Shown piece by piece: positions 24,955 to 34,825 of a stretch of 64,000 bases of DNA. This stretch comes from Tillus elongatus (lineage: Eukaryota > Arthropoda > Insecta > Coleoptera > Cleridae). Both the position numbers and the translations under genes were made by a program. The stretch is taken from positions 151,611,047 to 151,675,046 of the forward strand of contig OZ023265.1 of the NCBI GenBank assembly GCA_964006375.1. The letters are read 5' to 3'. The notes under the pieces are model-generated. The model was not told the DNA's origin. It made no database searches and was given only the letters and a program-made list of their open reading frames with translations. The stretch's first letter is position 1. Each line of letters begins with the position of its first letter.

Positions 24955-26270
24955 CACTAACAAAACTTATAAATTATTTCATATCAAACAATATCTTTCC
25001 AGATTTACTGAAACGTCCAAAGTAATTCCTCTGCTTAAAAAGGGTGATTCAAAACAATCTTCTAAATTACCGACCAATTTCAATTACTCCTCTTTTTGCT
25101 AAAGTTCTTGAAGTTGTTTTGTAAAATCAAATGGTCGATTACCTAACAACTAATGAATTATTATCTGGCAAACAATTTCTGTTTGACAGTAACATATTAC
25201 AAACTCTAGCAGTTGGCGGTCTAATTAAGGGAGTTAACGAAAGCTTCGAGAAGCGTGGCTATGCTTGTACCCAGCTTTTAGATCGTATGAAGGCTTTCGA
25301 CTGCGTTTCGCATAATGTACTCATTAGGAAGTTGGATATTTATGTGTTTGGTGTTGACAGTTGCAGACTTTTGGCATCATATCTAGCCAATCGCATTCAG
25401 TTCGTTAGCCTTGATAACATCAGTTTACAAACCTGAGGTTTGTTGTGCCTCTGGTGTTGACAGTTGCAGACTTTTGGCATCATATCTATCCAATCGCACT
25501 CAGTTTGTTAGCCTTGATAACATCAGTTTACAAACCTCTGGTTTGAGGTTTGTTGTGGCTCAAGGTTCGATCTTGGGCCCCATACTTTTTTAATCCACAT
25601 GAATGATCTTCCCAGCGCCACTAAAACATCAAAATTTATTCTTTTGGTCGATGATACAACATTCGTCCACTCTAATTCTAATTTTAATATTCTGGTATCA
25701 AGTATTAGAAACACGTTGATGGTGACGGAAGACTTGTTTACGGCAAACCAGTTAAGTCTAAACAAATCTGAACTGCTTATATTCTCTTTAAGGAACTTAC
25801 CTGTAGGCAATAACTTTGGCGTAAAGCCTGTCAAATTTTTGGGTGTTCTGGGGGATCGTTAATTGATATGGGATCACCACTGCAGATACGTTTCACAGAT
25901 GCCGTTTAGGGGTCTCTTTATTTTGCGGAGTCTTGCGGACAAAGTTTCTAGACCCATATTGTTAACTGCATATTATGTCATATTAATCTCGGACCATTCT
26001 TCGCAGTTTGACCTGGTTTTTAAGGTTTAGCGAAATACTAGGGTTATGACTAGTTGAGTATACAGTAGTATAAAGAGGTTTAGGATACAGAGAAGATTGC
26101 CGTGAAGCTTTTAGAGAACTAAAGATTCCAACCTTGCCATGTGTGTGTATATACTTTAGTGTGAGCTTTATGTAGAAGCCAATGAGACAAGTTGTAGTAC
26201 ACCACGGGAAGTAAATACATGGCTACCCTGCCAAGAACAACACCAAATTAAGCATAATATGTTATTCGCG
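24955..26270 (+). pseudogene. Jockey/CR1-like reverse transcriptase fragment
   Basis: Frames read in order: IFPDLLKRSKVIPLLKKGD (finger region), NYSSF/ITPLFAKVLE-like sequence, MKAFDCVSHNVLIRKLDIY (catalytic motif A), SYLANRIQFVSLDN, AQGSILGPILF (motif B), LVDDTTFVHSN (motif C; the YADD-type box appears as LVDD) and LNKSELLIFS. The RT copies element RNA at a nicked target. At least three frameshifts or stops and a 101-bp internal duplication (25,350-25,551) break it. The tail to about 26,270 holds degraded C-terminal sequence. Confidence 0.85.
25350..25551 (+). repeat. 101-bp tandem duplication inside the RT fragment
   Basis: The block starting TGGTGTTGACAGTTGCAGAC occurs at 25,350 and again at 25,451 with few differences (GCCAATCGCATT versus TCCAATCGCACT). 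It duplicates the SYL-NR-QFVSLDN segment of the RT and shifts the frame. Confidence 0.9.
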
Positions 26271-26661
26271 GTTAATGAGGACACGATGTGGTGTTGACTA
26301 TTTTCGTGTTACATTTTTTTTAAAGCTACCAAACAAAATAAAGCAACTCTAACTGAAACTTTTTGAAATAATCTGTGAAATCGCTATTGGTTGACAATTT
26401 TTTCTATCCGTTTGATGAATATTTTAGATATATTTTTTAAAGCTCCGGCGTCATGTGTTGTCTTTGTGTAGATTTTATTTTATCATCTTGCAATATTTCC
26501 AAATACCGTTCTCCTGTCAAAGTGTCGGCTGTGAAGATTGGTTCAACGATGTGATCACCAAAAATGACCGCCCAAACATTAATTTTTTGTAGAGCTTGAG
26601 TGCGGAAAATACAAGGACGCGCATTTGCAGAACCCAAATCACCACAGCACGTTTAAAAAAA

Positions 26662-26702
26662 CCTTACGATCGTTTCACTGACCAAGTTACCGTCATCGAA
26701 GG
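26662..26702 (-). ncRNA. Decayed Penelope-type hammerhead ribozyme (left arm)
   Basis: Minus strand: stem I CCU/AGG, core UCGAUGA (two changes from CUGAUGA), GAAAC, GAUC loop, and cleavage triplet GUA. It points away from its partner at 26,784. Confidence 0.6.
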
Positions 26703-26783
26703 AGGAATAATTCTAAAAATATGTAATATCTTCACCTCTATTTATATTATTCTGCAAGTAGCGGAATATTTAGAATTATTTAT

Positions 26784-26824
26784 CCTCTGCTGGTACTAAT
26801 TTGGTTAGTGAAACGATCGTCAGG
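26784..26824 (+). ncRNA. Decayed Penelope-type hammerhead ribozyme (right arm)
   Basis: Plus strand: stem I CCU/AGG, core CUGCUGG (consensus CUGANGA), perfect stem II ACUAA/UUAGU, GAAAC, GAUC loop, GUC. Stems are kept while the catalytic core is changed. Confidence 0.62.
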
Positions 26825-27689
26825 TTTTTTTAAATGTACTGTGGTGATTTCGGTTCTCCAAGTGTGCTTATCATTGCTCGTCACAGGTTCCAATCTTCGC
26901 CTAGTGAAAACACGAGGGTTTTCATCTGACCAGGACCGGCAATTATGACGATTTGCAGTGCCGCTCAGAAAGAAACACGTCAGAAAAAGAAGTGTTACAA
27001 AGATATTGCTTGTTGTCAATTATTCTTTGAGAAATATTTTCGCAAAATTCCAAGCGCCGGTCATAATTATCTTCATTTAATTCCTAAACTAGCTGGATTT
27101 TTGTTGAATTGTCGTTCTACGTAGATGAGTAATCTCAACTAATTTGCGTGTACTTAATGTTGGATCTGCAGTAACTTGACTTATCACTTCCAGGCTTGTG
27201 GCTTCATTTACCCTAGGAAATTCACGTTAAGGATTTCGTTTCTTATTAGTCACTGATCTAGTGTGATGCAACTTGTGTAGCAACTCTAGCCCGTACTTAT
27301 GACGAACAGGCCTATCAGGATGCAGGTTATTGAATACACGTGCTGTTTCGTTTGCGTTTTCATGATTAAAAAAAAAATGGCCACAACTTCAGCATTTTCG
27401 GCAATTGAATACACCACAACAACTGATTATAAAATCAACAATGCGAAGCATTAATCACAACTCAATTTTTCATCGATCGAGTTACTTCAATTCACATGTA
27501 GACACTAAAAGTTGCTATCAAGAATGCGTTTTCACCAGATATATATATATTGCTGAGCCCATATGTCACTAGAACATCATAAACTAGACTGTTGTGCTAC
27601 AAGATGGGTGTTTACTCGCTTCTTGAATAGTCGAGTATTATACGTTTTCCCATGCTTGAAATGAGGTCAGACCTCGCGTGCCCGCGAAT

Positions 27690-28601
27690 CTGCAGGGAAA
27701 ACAATTTTACAGTGGAAATCCCCGACCGCTACGCATGGGACCTAGGCAGGTGTTTATTCGGAAGGACCGAGGGTAAGTTATAGTATTTCCTTCGGAGGCC
27801 ATGCAATGGTCGTTCAGGCCGAAATGTGCGGGAGAACAAGAGGAGGGGCTACACTAACAATCGGATCCTCATAGCCACAGACAGGCAGGCAGCCCTTAAG
27901 GCCCTAAGTAGCCCACGGGTAAATGCCAGGTTGATAAGTGAGTGCCGAGACGAGCTACCAGGCTGGGCAGAATGAGGTCACCATTATCTGGGTGTCGGGT
28001 CACTCGGGGGTCAGAAGCAGTGAAGAAGCTGACAGTCTCGCGAAGAGAGGGTCAGCAGAACCATTTATGGGACCAGAACCGGTTCTGGGCGTGACAAAGA
28101 GCACGGCTAGGGGAGCCATTGAGTCCTGGATCAGAAACAAACACGAGGTGTATTGGGCAGACTGTCCAGGGCTTAGACACGGGAAGTCAGTAATTGACCA
28201 ACCCAATTCAAAGAGAGCTGTGGAGCTGCTAAATCAGAGGACAGCTCAGAAACATAACATGTCTCTGACGGGACACATGGCCGTCAAGAAGCACCTGCAT
28301 AAAATGGAGCGGTTCGAGTGGGACCTCGCATGCAGACTCTGCAGCGAGGGGGAGGAATTAGCTCAGCACATCTTGTGCGAGTGTAAAGCTGTGGACCGAA
28401 AAAGACAGATGATCTACGGTCAGTCTAGACCGGAAACAGCAATATAAAACTTCACCCTACCATCACTGTACAGGCTAGTTCAAGGCACAGTGATTTTGGA
28501 ATGGGTGGAGTAGAAAAGACTAAGGGCATGCACAATAAGCCAAAAGCCGCAGTGCTATCAGGGCGGAAAAGACGCGGACGAGCCCTGAGGAGAAAAAAAA
28601 T
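27690..28601 (+). pseudogene. Non-LTR retrotransposon RNase H, zinc knuckle and 3' UTR (copy N3)
   Basis: Best preserved copy of the family. RNase H pieces come first (ATDRQAALKALSSPRVN, then WVSGHSGVRSSEEADSLAKR). Then PVLGVTKSTARGAIESWI, LTGHMAVKKHLHKME and a C-terminal zinc-binding stretch, CRLCSEGEELAQHILCEC (C-x2-C-x8-H-x4-C). The coding part ends near 28,446. The 3' UTR ends with GAGCCCTGAGGAG and a short A run at about 28,590-28,601. Only frames from 27,938 on are open at length; upstream frames carry stops. The clade is probably I/Loa/R1-like, named from domain order only. Confidence 0.85.
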
Positions 28602-28609
28602 GATACGTC

Positions 28610-28930
28610 TTCGGAAATCGGTCTGTTGTGAGGGCATTCCAGAGCCTAGATGCGCTAAGAAAGAACTAAGATTCGTAACAAACCGTTCGACAAGTCGGTA
28701 GTTTGACATAAAGGCGTGTGTTTTTTTTGACCAAGTGGGGCGATTAAGGGTGGAGGGCGGATATACTAACAAAGAAATTTCTAAGGAGCAATATCTGTAG
28801 TAATATCGATAGAAGAGGCAGAGATCTCCAACTGTTCTCGTAAGGCCGAGAGAAGTCAGAATGACTGTGACATGAATTTCCTATAAGGCGAACAGCTTCT
28901 TGTTGAATATAATCTAGGAGGGGCATTATT
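28610..28930 (-). pseudogene. C-terminal end of a Jockey/CR1-like RT
   Basis: The minus strand reads LLDYIQQEAVRLIGNSCHS and later FFLSASRLWNALTTD, matching the conserved C-terminal LD-IQ-RAIRLI and SRLWN-LP motifs of Jockey/CR1-like elements (compare 57,950-58,330). It is short and frameshifted, and it abuts the poly(A) end of copy N3 in opposite orientation. Confidence 0.72.
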
Positions 28931-29047
28931 AAGCCTTCTTCTTCATTATCTCGGTTTGCTGCATTGACGTAAAAAATGTTCGGAGATTTTAACTGTTTTG
29001 ACCGTAATTTTATGTTTTTGCTGTTAGATCTGACTGTTTTTGCGTTA

Positions 29048-29170
29048 AACTGTTAGCTATTATTTCCACCTAGGACTATCCCCAAAATATAAGGACAGAG
29101 TATGTAAGGCTAGATGTATTCTCACCACAACTAGAACCATTAGTATGCCGTACTGACGAGCTAAAAGAAC
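29048..29170 (+). repeat. Rearranged retrozyme-unit remnant
   Basis: The left part (CCAAAATATAAGGACAGAGT, GGCTAGATGTATTCTC, CTAGAACCA) matches the retrozyme unit in forward orientation. At about 29,138 it switches to the reverse complement (TTAGTATGCCGTACTGACGA). The switched part holds a half hammerhead: stem I strand CCGUA, intact core CUGACGA and the start of stem II. The rest is missing. Confidence 0.7.
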
Positions 29171-29199
29171 AAAAGTACATGAACTAACGTTATAAATAT

Positions 29200-30540
29200 A
29201 GGGTGTTCTATTTAAAATAGGAGAGCTATTAGGCACTTAAGTTGTTACGATTGACCCGTCTCTTTCGGACACCTTGTCTAACTTGTACTAGCTTTAGTAA
29301 ATTCCAAATATTTCGTGGCACTTCGGAATTTGCATTTTAAAATTTCAACTCTTCAGGTTGAAAAATAAGAGAAATACAGGTGTGTAAATATGACAATGTT
29401 TTCTCACAAATTTTTGAAAATCAAGTTTGTGAGCTTTTCACTGAGATATTATTGGCTGCTTGTTTGGCATTGTTCTTTCTCCTCATTGTGCTTTGGTAGA
29501 CTTTAATTAGTCGCAGTGTATGTTCCTTGGTCTATATTGTTTTGAAGAGTTCTTTTGTAACTTTTTGAACAATTTCAGTATTCCTTAAGATGCTTACAAG
29601 CAGAGCCGAAATATGTTGAGTTTTTCAGAATTCAAAAATGGCGATCTTCTCCCCCTGAGTGAACTTTTTCTACGAAAATTCACTAAAATAGTGATAGCAC
29701 GTCTACGTCGCCTCTTGAATGTGATGATGCGAAGACACAGACAAATAATTATAAAAGTCGAAATGACGGTTAGGACTTACATAAGAGGAATATTGAAAAG
29801 TCCCTTCTTGTTTAGGTATTTGTTTAAGACATTTGGAGATGTTCGAGAAATTGGCTTAAGGTATATTGTGTCCTGTCTACGTGAAACCAATTTATAAAAT
29901 GTAGAGCAAAGCGAACACTATGACTTTATTTATTGGAAACGCCAAAGGGGCAGGCTACCTTGTTAGCTCTAAATCGATGTCTGCAATTGAAGGAGGTGGA
30001 GAGGCACCTTGTTAGTGAAATGTTAACGATTTGCTTTACGAAGCTAACTGCTACGTCACTCTATATGTGTATAATATTGAATGAACATTGTTAAAGTGTA
30101 AGCTGATTCAATGGGATTATGCCCGAAGTAGTTTGTGCGGCATAGTACATGCTTACCGGTCAAATTAACCATCCCTTAATTTCTAGATCTTAACTCGACA
30201 AAGCTTTCACAACATGTAGATCGGTTTCAAAAACGCCGGCATAGTCCTTGACACATCTATAGTAATCGACTTTAATAAACTGGGTTTGGTATAAAATCTA
30301 CTGATGATTTGAGTTACTTATTGTTTAACAAGCAACATCTTATCTCGGTGGGGACAACAGGGTGAAAGTATTTACATTTTTGACTTTAATTAGGAAATTA
30401 TTCAAAATTTTTGCGCTTAAACTTAAAATTATACTAATGTTGCCTTGATATTTTCGTAATTTCAGCTTTAACACGACATTGTATATGATTTTGTGTTTGT
30501 ACAGGTGATACAGGTGGTCGAAAAATGATGGTACTCAGAG
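29200..30540. other. Intergenic stretch with one dispersed repeat
   Basis: Around 29,336-29,420 a block (TTTCAACTCTTCAGGTTGAA, AATACAGGTGTGT) recurs near 46,070-46,150. A 94-codon frame at 29,613-29,897 has no motif I recognise. No gene is called. Confidence 0.45.
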
Positions 30541-30568
30541 AATCATCTTGAGATCAAAATAATATCTT

Positions 30569-30650
30569 CTCTGAAATCGGTTTCGCAGCTTGATTCATCA
30601 TCAGGCGTCCGTCTGATGATGCTGTGAAGCAGTGAAACCGGTTACAGAGA
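30569..30650. ncRNA. Divergent pair of Penelope-type hammerhead motifs
   Basis: The plus-strand motif at about 30,609-30,650 has CUGAUGA, stem II GCUG/CAGU, GAAAC and GUU. The minus-strand motif at 30,569-30,608 has CUGAUGA and GAAAC with a weak stem II and an aberrant cleavage triplet. They meet at a palindrome around CATCATCAGGCG. Stem I pairing is incomplete in both, so activity is doubtful. They lie just outside the PLE at 31 kb. Confidence 0.6.
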
Positions 30651-31209
30651 AGAAAACAGACACTTGTGAAGCCAGAGAAAGTCTCTACGTCTGCATCTAG
30701 TATGGAACGGTTTCACCAAGTAAGGGCAACAACAATTAATGAATTTACATATAAAGACCCATATTTTGAAACGATTTTCACTTGTTTAGTACCACTGACA
30801 TCTTGAATTTTTTTAATGCCAACCTAGGTTTAATTTGGTGTTATTTCTGTTAGCAATTGATTTAGAAATACAACACGGTATATTGTAATTTTGTTTGTTT
30901 TAAAATAACGGACAGAGTTAAAAAAAAAACTTTTTAGAGAAAACAGTATTTGGACAAATGGCTATAATAAATCAATATAATTTATTCAAAATGTAATTCA
31001 GAAGTAACATTTGGGTGTTATCTACTTCATTGATTGTTGTTGCCCTTACTTGGTGAAACTGGTCCATACTACATACAGACTGGGAGACTACTTCTCTGGC
31101 TTCACTGTTGGGTTTCGTTTTTGTAGGTAAAGAGCGTAGCCAACGCGTAAGCTAACTGGAGCAAGAGGCTCTTATGAATTCTAGATGTTCTAAGATGTTC
31201 TTCAACGCT

Positions 31210-31252
31210 TCTGTGACTATAGTTTCGCTGCTTGACAGCCTTCTTAGACAGA
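31210..31252 (-). ncRNA. Decayed hammerhead ribozyme at the PLE 3' side
   Basis: Stem I UCUGU/ACAGA and GAAAC are kept. The core reads CUAAGAA (two changes from CUGAGGA) and the stem III loop is two bases longer than in the 17,316 copy. Probably inactive. Confidence 0.65.
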
Positions 31253-31708
31253 TAAAAATTGAATTAACACGAAATCATGACAACTGCAAATAAAGATCTG
31301 TTGCTATATTATGATGTTTTGATAAAAAAATCCATCAAATTGAAAATAAAATGAAACACCGATGACGGATGAGGCTTTCAGAATGTCTCCGTGATGTATG
31401 TCAATATTTAACATAAAAATAGAACTAGCCTATAATAACTATAACAGTATCGACATACATCAACTAATTATCTTATTACAACTTTTTTGAAAAAATACTT
31501 CAATTTATTTTCTTTGACTTATGTATTTATAAAAAAGAATATCCAAGAAAGGGGAATTCATTGAATCAACTTGCTCATTTAATCCAATGTAGATAATGTC
31601 ATGTGTGTGCTTTTTGACTTCCAAAGCTTCAAAAAAGTCTAGTTTGCGTTTATCATTACAAAAAGTAGTGGTTGTATGCGGTTATTTACTGTAGGTCTAC
31701 GTTTGGTA

Positions 31709-32150
31709 TCAATAATATGTATCAATAATATGTTTTGCAAATGTAGATTTGTCAGCGTGGTTATTTCTAAATGCAGAAATATGTTCTTTGTATCGGGTGT
31801 TAAAATTTCTAGAAGTTTGACCTATGTAGATTGCATTACAATGTGTACAAGCTAATTTAGAAACTCCAGATTTTGTCAAGAAACAAGATTTTTCTTTGGC
31901 GTTAAATATCAAATCACGCGTCGTGTTGTAAGATTTAAAAGCCACCTTTGTATTTGTACAGGTATTTAAAATTTTTGAAATATTTTCTGAAAAATAAGTT
32001 ATCGAAATGTACCTGTTGTCTTTTTCGTTTCTAATATTTGGATACATTAAATTAATCGCTAATTTGTATTCTTTTCTCTCGATCATTTTATTTATTATTT
32101 TAACAGAGTAGCCATTATTAAATGCTGCTTGCTTACATATTGAATTTTCT
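31709..32150 (-). pseudogene. PLE GIY-YIG endonuclease domain
   Basis: The minus-strand frame includes ERKEYKLAINLMYPN, a linker, then LACTHCNAIYIGQTSRNFNT and RYKEHISAF. This is the Cys-containing GIY-YIG nuclease typical of Penelope-like elements (AIYIG is the YIG half, R in TSRNF-RYKEH the catalytic arginine region). It would nick target DNA. It is the C-terminal part of the same polyprotein as the RT and is separated from it by stops and frame changes. Confidence 0.87.
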
Positions 32151-32159
32151 TTTTAAAAA

Positions 32160-33230
32160 TTGTTTTATGACATAGGTATTGAAAATGCATGATGTATCAA
32201 AGAATGGTAGGCTGACAGCTCTGGAGAAAAGGGTGACATGAATCGTATGGTATGGTGTGTCAGTGTAAGTTGGTTTCCTACATATTGAAAAGTCAAATTA
32301 ATTATTTTCTAACTTTCTAATCGTTAAGTCTAAAAAATTTATACAACTGTTAGCTTCTTCTTCTAGAGCTATCTTAATATTTGTGTGAAAGTTATTAATA
32401 AAATTCAAAAATTTATTTAATTCTGTATGGCTACCTTGAAAACATGCTAAAATATAATCTACGTATCTGTACCAAAAGACAATATTATGCGAAAGTTCTG
32501 ATGTTAAAATTTGGTTTTCTTAGTCTTCCATAAATAGGTTGGCTAATAAAGGTGACAACGGACTACCCATGGGTAGGCCTTCATTTTGCATATAAATTTT
32601 ATCATTAAATTTAATATAGTTTTGTTTTATACATTCGTTAAAAAGATTCATTAATTCTTGTCTTTTTATGACATTTACGTTCTTTTCTATTAAAACGTTT
32701 TCTAATAGAGGTAAACATTCTCTAGGGGGTACCTTAGAGTACATGCTACAAACAACAAACGAGAGTAATTTACTATTTGAAGGAATAATTATCTTATTTA
32801 ATTTTTGTGTAAGTTCATAAGAATTCTTAACTGAATATTTTGGAATGTAATTGTATTCTCTAATAAGTGAAACCAGTTTACTCGCTATCTTATGATTAGG
32901 TGTATTGACATAGCTAACTACTGGGCTCACCGGAATATTTGGCTTACGAATTTTCAGGTAGCCATACATTTTTGGTGGTTGTGGGCTTTTATATAAAAGA
33001 TAATTCTTTTTTTGTTGACTAAACAGAGATACATTTTTAAGTTCATTTTTTAGTTTCGTCTGAAATGCGTTTGTTGGGTCTCGCCTAATTTCTGTTAAAT
33101 TTTTTGTAGTAATAAAATCATTAATTTTAATGTTATATGCGTCTCTACTTATAGCTACAGTTGTATTTCCTTTATCACCTTAAGTAAAAACTAAATCAAT
33201 CATAACATCCTATCATAACATAGCAACAGA
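32160..33230 (-). pseudogene. PLE reverse transcriptase, catalytic box YVDY
   Basis: The minus strand reads GDKGNTTVAISRDAY, PPKMYGYLKIRKPNIPVSP, NSKLLSFVVCSMYSKVPP, MQNEGLPMGSPLSPLLANLF (motif B), then RYVDYILACFQGS near 32,450. Penelope RTs carry YVDD there, so one of the two metal-binding aspartates is tyrosine. Stops occur near 33,180, just after FMED near 32,520, and near 32,295. The RT would copy element RNA, and PLEs are the suspected source of RT for hammerhead-bearing retrozymes. Confidence 0.87.
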
Positions 33231-33274
33231 TATTTATTTGTAGTTGTCACGATTTCGTACTAATTCAATTTTTA

Positions 33275-33315
33275 TCTGTCTGAGAATGCTGTCAAGCAGC
33301 GAAACTAGTCACAGA
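33275..33315 (+). ncRNA. Hammerhead ribozyme at the PLE 5' side, one core change
   Basis: Stem I UCUGU/ACAGA, core CUGAGAA (the conserved G before the last A is A), stem II GCUG/CAGC, GAAAC, minimal stem III and GUC. It lies antisense to the PLE coding strand because the terminal blocks are inverted. Confidence 0.7.
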
Positions 33316-33449
33316 AACGTTGAAGATCATCTTAGAACATGTAGAATTCATAATGGCCTCTTGCTCCAGTTAGCTTACGCGCTGGCTACGCCCTTCACCT
33401 ACAGAAACCCAACAGTGAAGCCGGAGAAGTAGTCTCCGAGTCTGTATGT

Positions 33450-34080
33450 TATCTACTTATTATCGCACACTCAAAAGTTTATATATGCTTTCATTATGTG
33501 ACGGAGCGTCTTTGCTGGAGTACTACAAACAATACAAAAATACTTACAGGAAAATATTAAAGGCAGCAAAGCGACATTACTTTACATGCTTACTTATCCA
33601 ATCCGATAATAAAATGAAAATAGCTTGGGAAATATTGGGCAAACGTCGGACCAACAGACAGATTTCTTCACTGGAGATGGATGGCAGGTTTATGACGGAT
33701 GTGGGTGACTGCACAGAAGCTCTTAATAACCATTTTAATACCAGCACTGACAATCTTGTGCCAGCTTCTGTTGGTACCCAGCGTCATAACGAAATTAGGT
33801 GTTGTCATTCGTTTTTATTTAATATTTCCAGAGAGGGAGATAGAACGTGTAATTGAATCTTTGAACACTTTATATTCTACTGGTGGTGACGGACTGTGTT
33901 CTGCTGTGTTAAAGCTATGTGCTTCAGAGCTATCTGTACCCTTTTCTACGATAATTAATAACTCCTTACCGCGGAAAATTTCTTGATGCCCTAAAGAGCT
34001 CAAAAATTATTTCCATACATAAAAAAGGTTCACACAAAAAGCCTGACTCCTACAGACACATCACTGTGGTTGCATAAAAA
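33450..34080 (+). pseudogene. Non-LTR retrotransposon ORF2 fragment (linker and RT start)
   Basis: The frames read YYKQYKNTYRKILKAAKRHY and NKMKIAWEILGKRRTN, the basic linker between endonuclease and RT in Jockey/CR1-like elements. After a frameshift comes REIERVIESLNTLYSTGGDG and later a degraded YRHITVVA block (RT motif 2). Both ends are truncated: on the left it starts next to the PLE terminus, and on the right it runs into a SINE. Confidence 0.78.
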
Positions 34081-34108
34081 TAACTATTTTAAGAACTCTT
34101 TTTTTTTA

Positions 34109-34420
34109 GAACCTCGGTGGTTCAGGGGTAAGAACGTGTGCCTCTGAACCGAAGGGTACTGGGTTCGATCCCAGGGTACTCCTTTCACTTATTCAGTATT
34201 TGAGCAAGTTGAATGTCTGCACGTTCCGCCCTTCGGAGGGGGCGTAAAGCCGTCGGTCCCGTGTCCATGCGATGTTGGGCACGTTAGATATCCCTACCCT
34301 CCTTACAGAAAGGCACGGGTTCGGCGAAATTTCTAGGATAGTGAGGTGAAACTGCTCCCTGGTGATTGGCCATAGTCGCGGAAATAGGCCGACGTTAGAG
34401 AAACAAAAACACACAACAAA
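34109..34420 (+). mobile_element. tRNA-derived SINE, copy b
   Basis: The head CCTCGGTGGTTCAGGGGTAA and B box GGGTTCGATCCCAGGG are intact and almost identical to copy a. It has an internal deletion after the B box (TTATTCAGTATTTGAGCAAG) and a shortened GGTGATTGGCC region. The tail is AACAAAAACACAC-like. Confidence 0.87.
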
Positions 34421-34599
34421 GTTGTTTTTACAAGTTTAGATATATACGGGGTGGTGCATTTTTACTGTAAAGCTCAATATAACGGTTATTCTACAAGATA
34501 CACGAAAATATTATAAAAGTTATTTATATAGTGTTTTGGACTGCATCTTACAAAATTATGTTGACAATTTATTTCAAACTCTAATAACTGAATTTTCTG

Positions 34600-34810
34600 T
34601 TATATAGAAACGTCACTTTTGGAATGTGCATTCTGGAATTTTTCATCCTCTGATGACGCTAACTTTGATAGTGAAACGATCGTCAGGTCTTTAAATAAAA
34701 AATGTGTTGTGGTAATTTGGGTTCTCCAAGTGTACTTAAAAATTAAGAAATTAAGAATTAACACTTGTTGGAATGTAAGATTGGTCTTGCTCACAAAGTA
34801 GCTTCTTCAA
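34600..34810 (+). mobile_element. Penelope-like terminal fragment with hammerhead
   Basis: The block from about 34,640 to 34,740 matches the arms at 26,590-26,900 and 23,530-23,610 (GAAACGATCGTCAGG, GGTAATTTGGGTTCTCCAAG). No coding part remains. Confidence 0.68.
34647..34687 (+). ncRNA. Type I hammerhead ribozyme, Penelope-type, core intact
   Basis: Stem I CCU/AGG, intact core CUGAUGA, stem II GCUA/UAGU (one G-U pair) with one unpaired C before it, GAAAC, minimal stem III with GAUC loop, and GUC. It is the only copy of this subtype here with a canonical core. Confidence 0.75.
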
Positions 34811-34825
34811 TTACAGCTTCAGAGC

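Larger units (their letters stand above)
26430..27450 (-). pseudogene. Mariner-like transposase split by a Penelope-type palindrome
   Basis: Reading the minus strand from 27,450 leftward: ARVFNNLHPDRPVRHKYG, LHHTRSVTNKKRNP, SQVTADPTLSTRKLVEITHL, then SGTANRHNCRSWSDENPRVF near the first catalytic Asp region. After an interruption it resumes with TQALQKINVWAVIFGDHIVE and GERYLEILQDD. It is the same family as the transposases at 43,625 and 47,867 but older. The coding sequence is interrupted at about 26,590-26,900 by a palindromic insert with two hammerhead motifs, and it is truncated before the second catalytic Asp. Confidence 0.82.
31068..33445 (-). mobile_element. Penelope-like element with inverted terminal blocks
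   Basis: RT and GIY-YIG endonuclease frames on the minus strand lie between two terminal blocks of roughly 250 bp (31,068-31,325 and 33,200-33,445). The blocks are inverted copies of each other, sharing GCGTAAGCTAACTGGAGCAA, CGCTGCTTGACAGC and CGAAATC-TGACAACT. Each block carries a Penelope-type hammerhead. Penelope-like elements are known for mixed direct and inverted terminal repeats. Stops and a changed catalytic Asp show this copy is dead. Confidence 0.82.
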
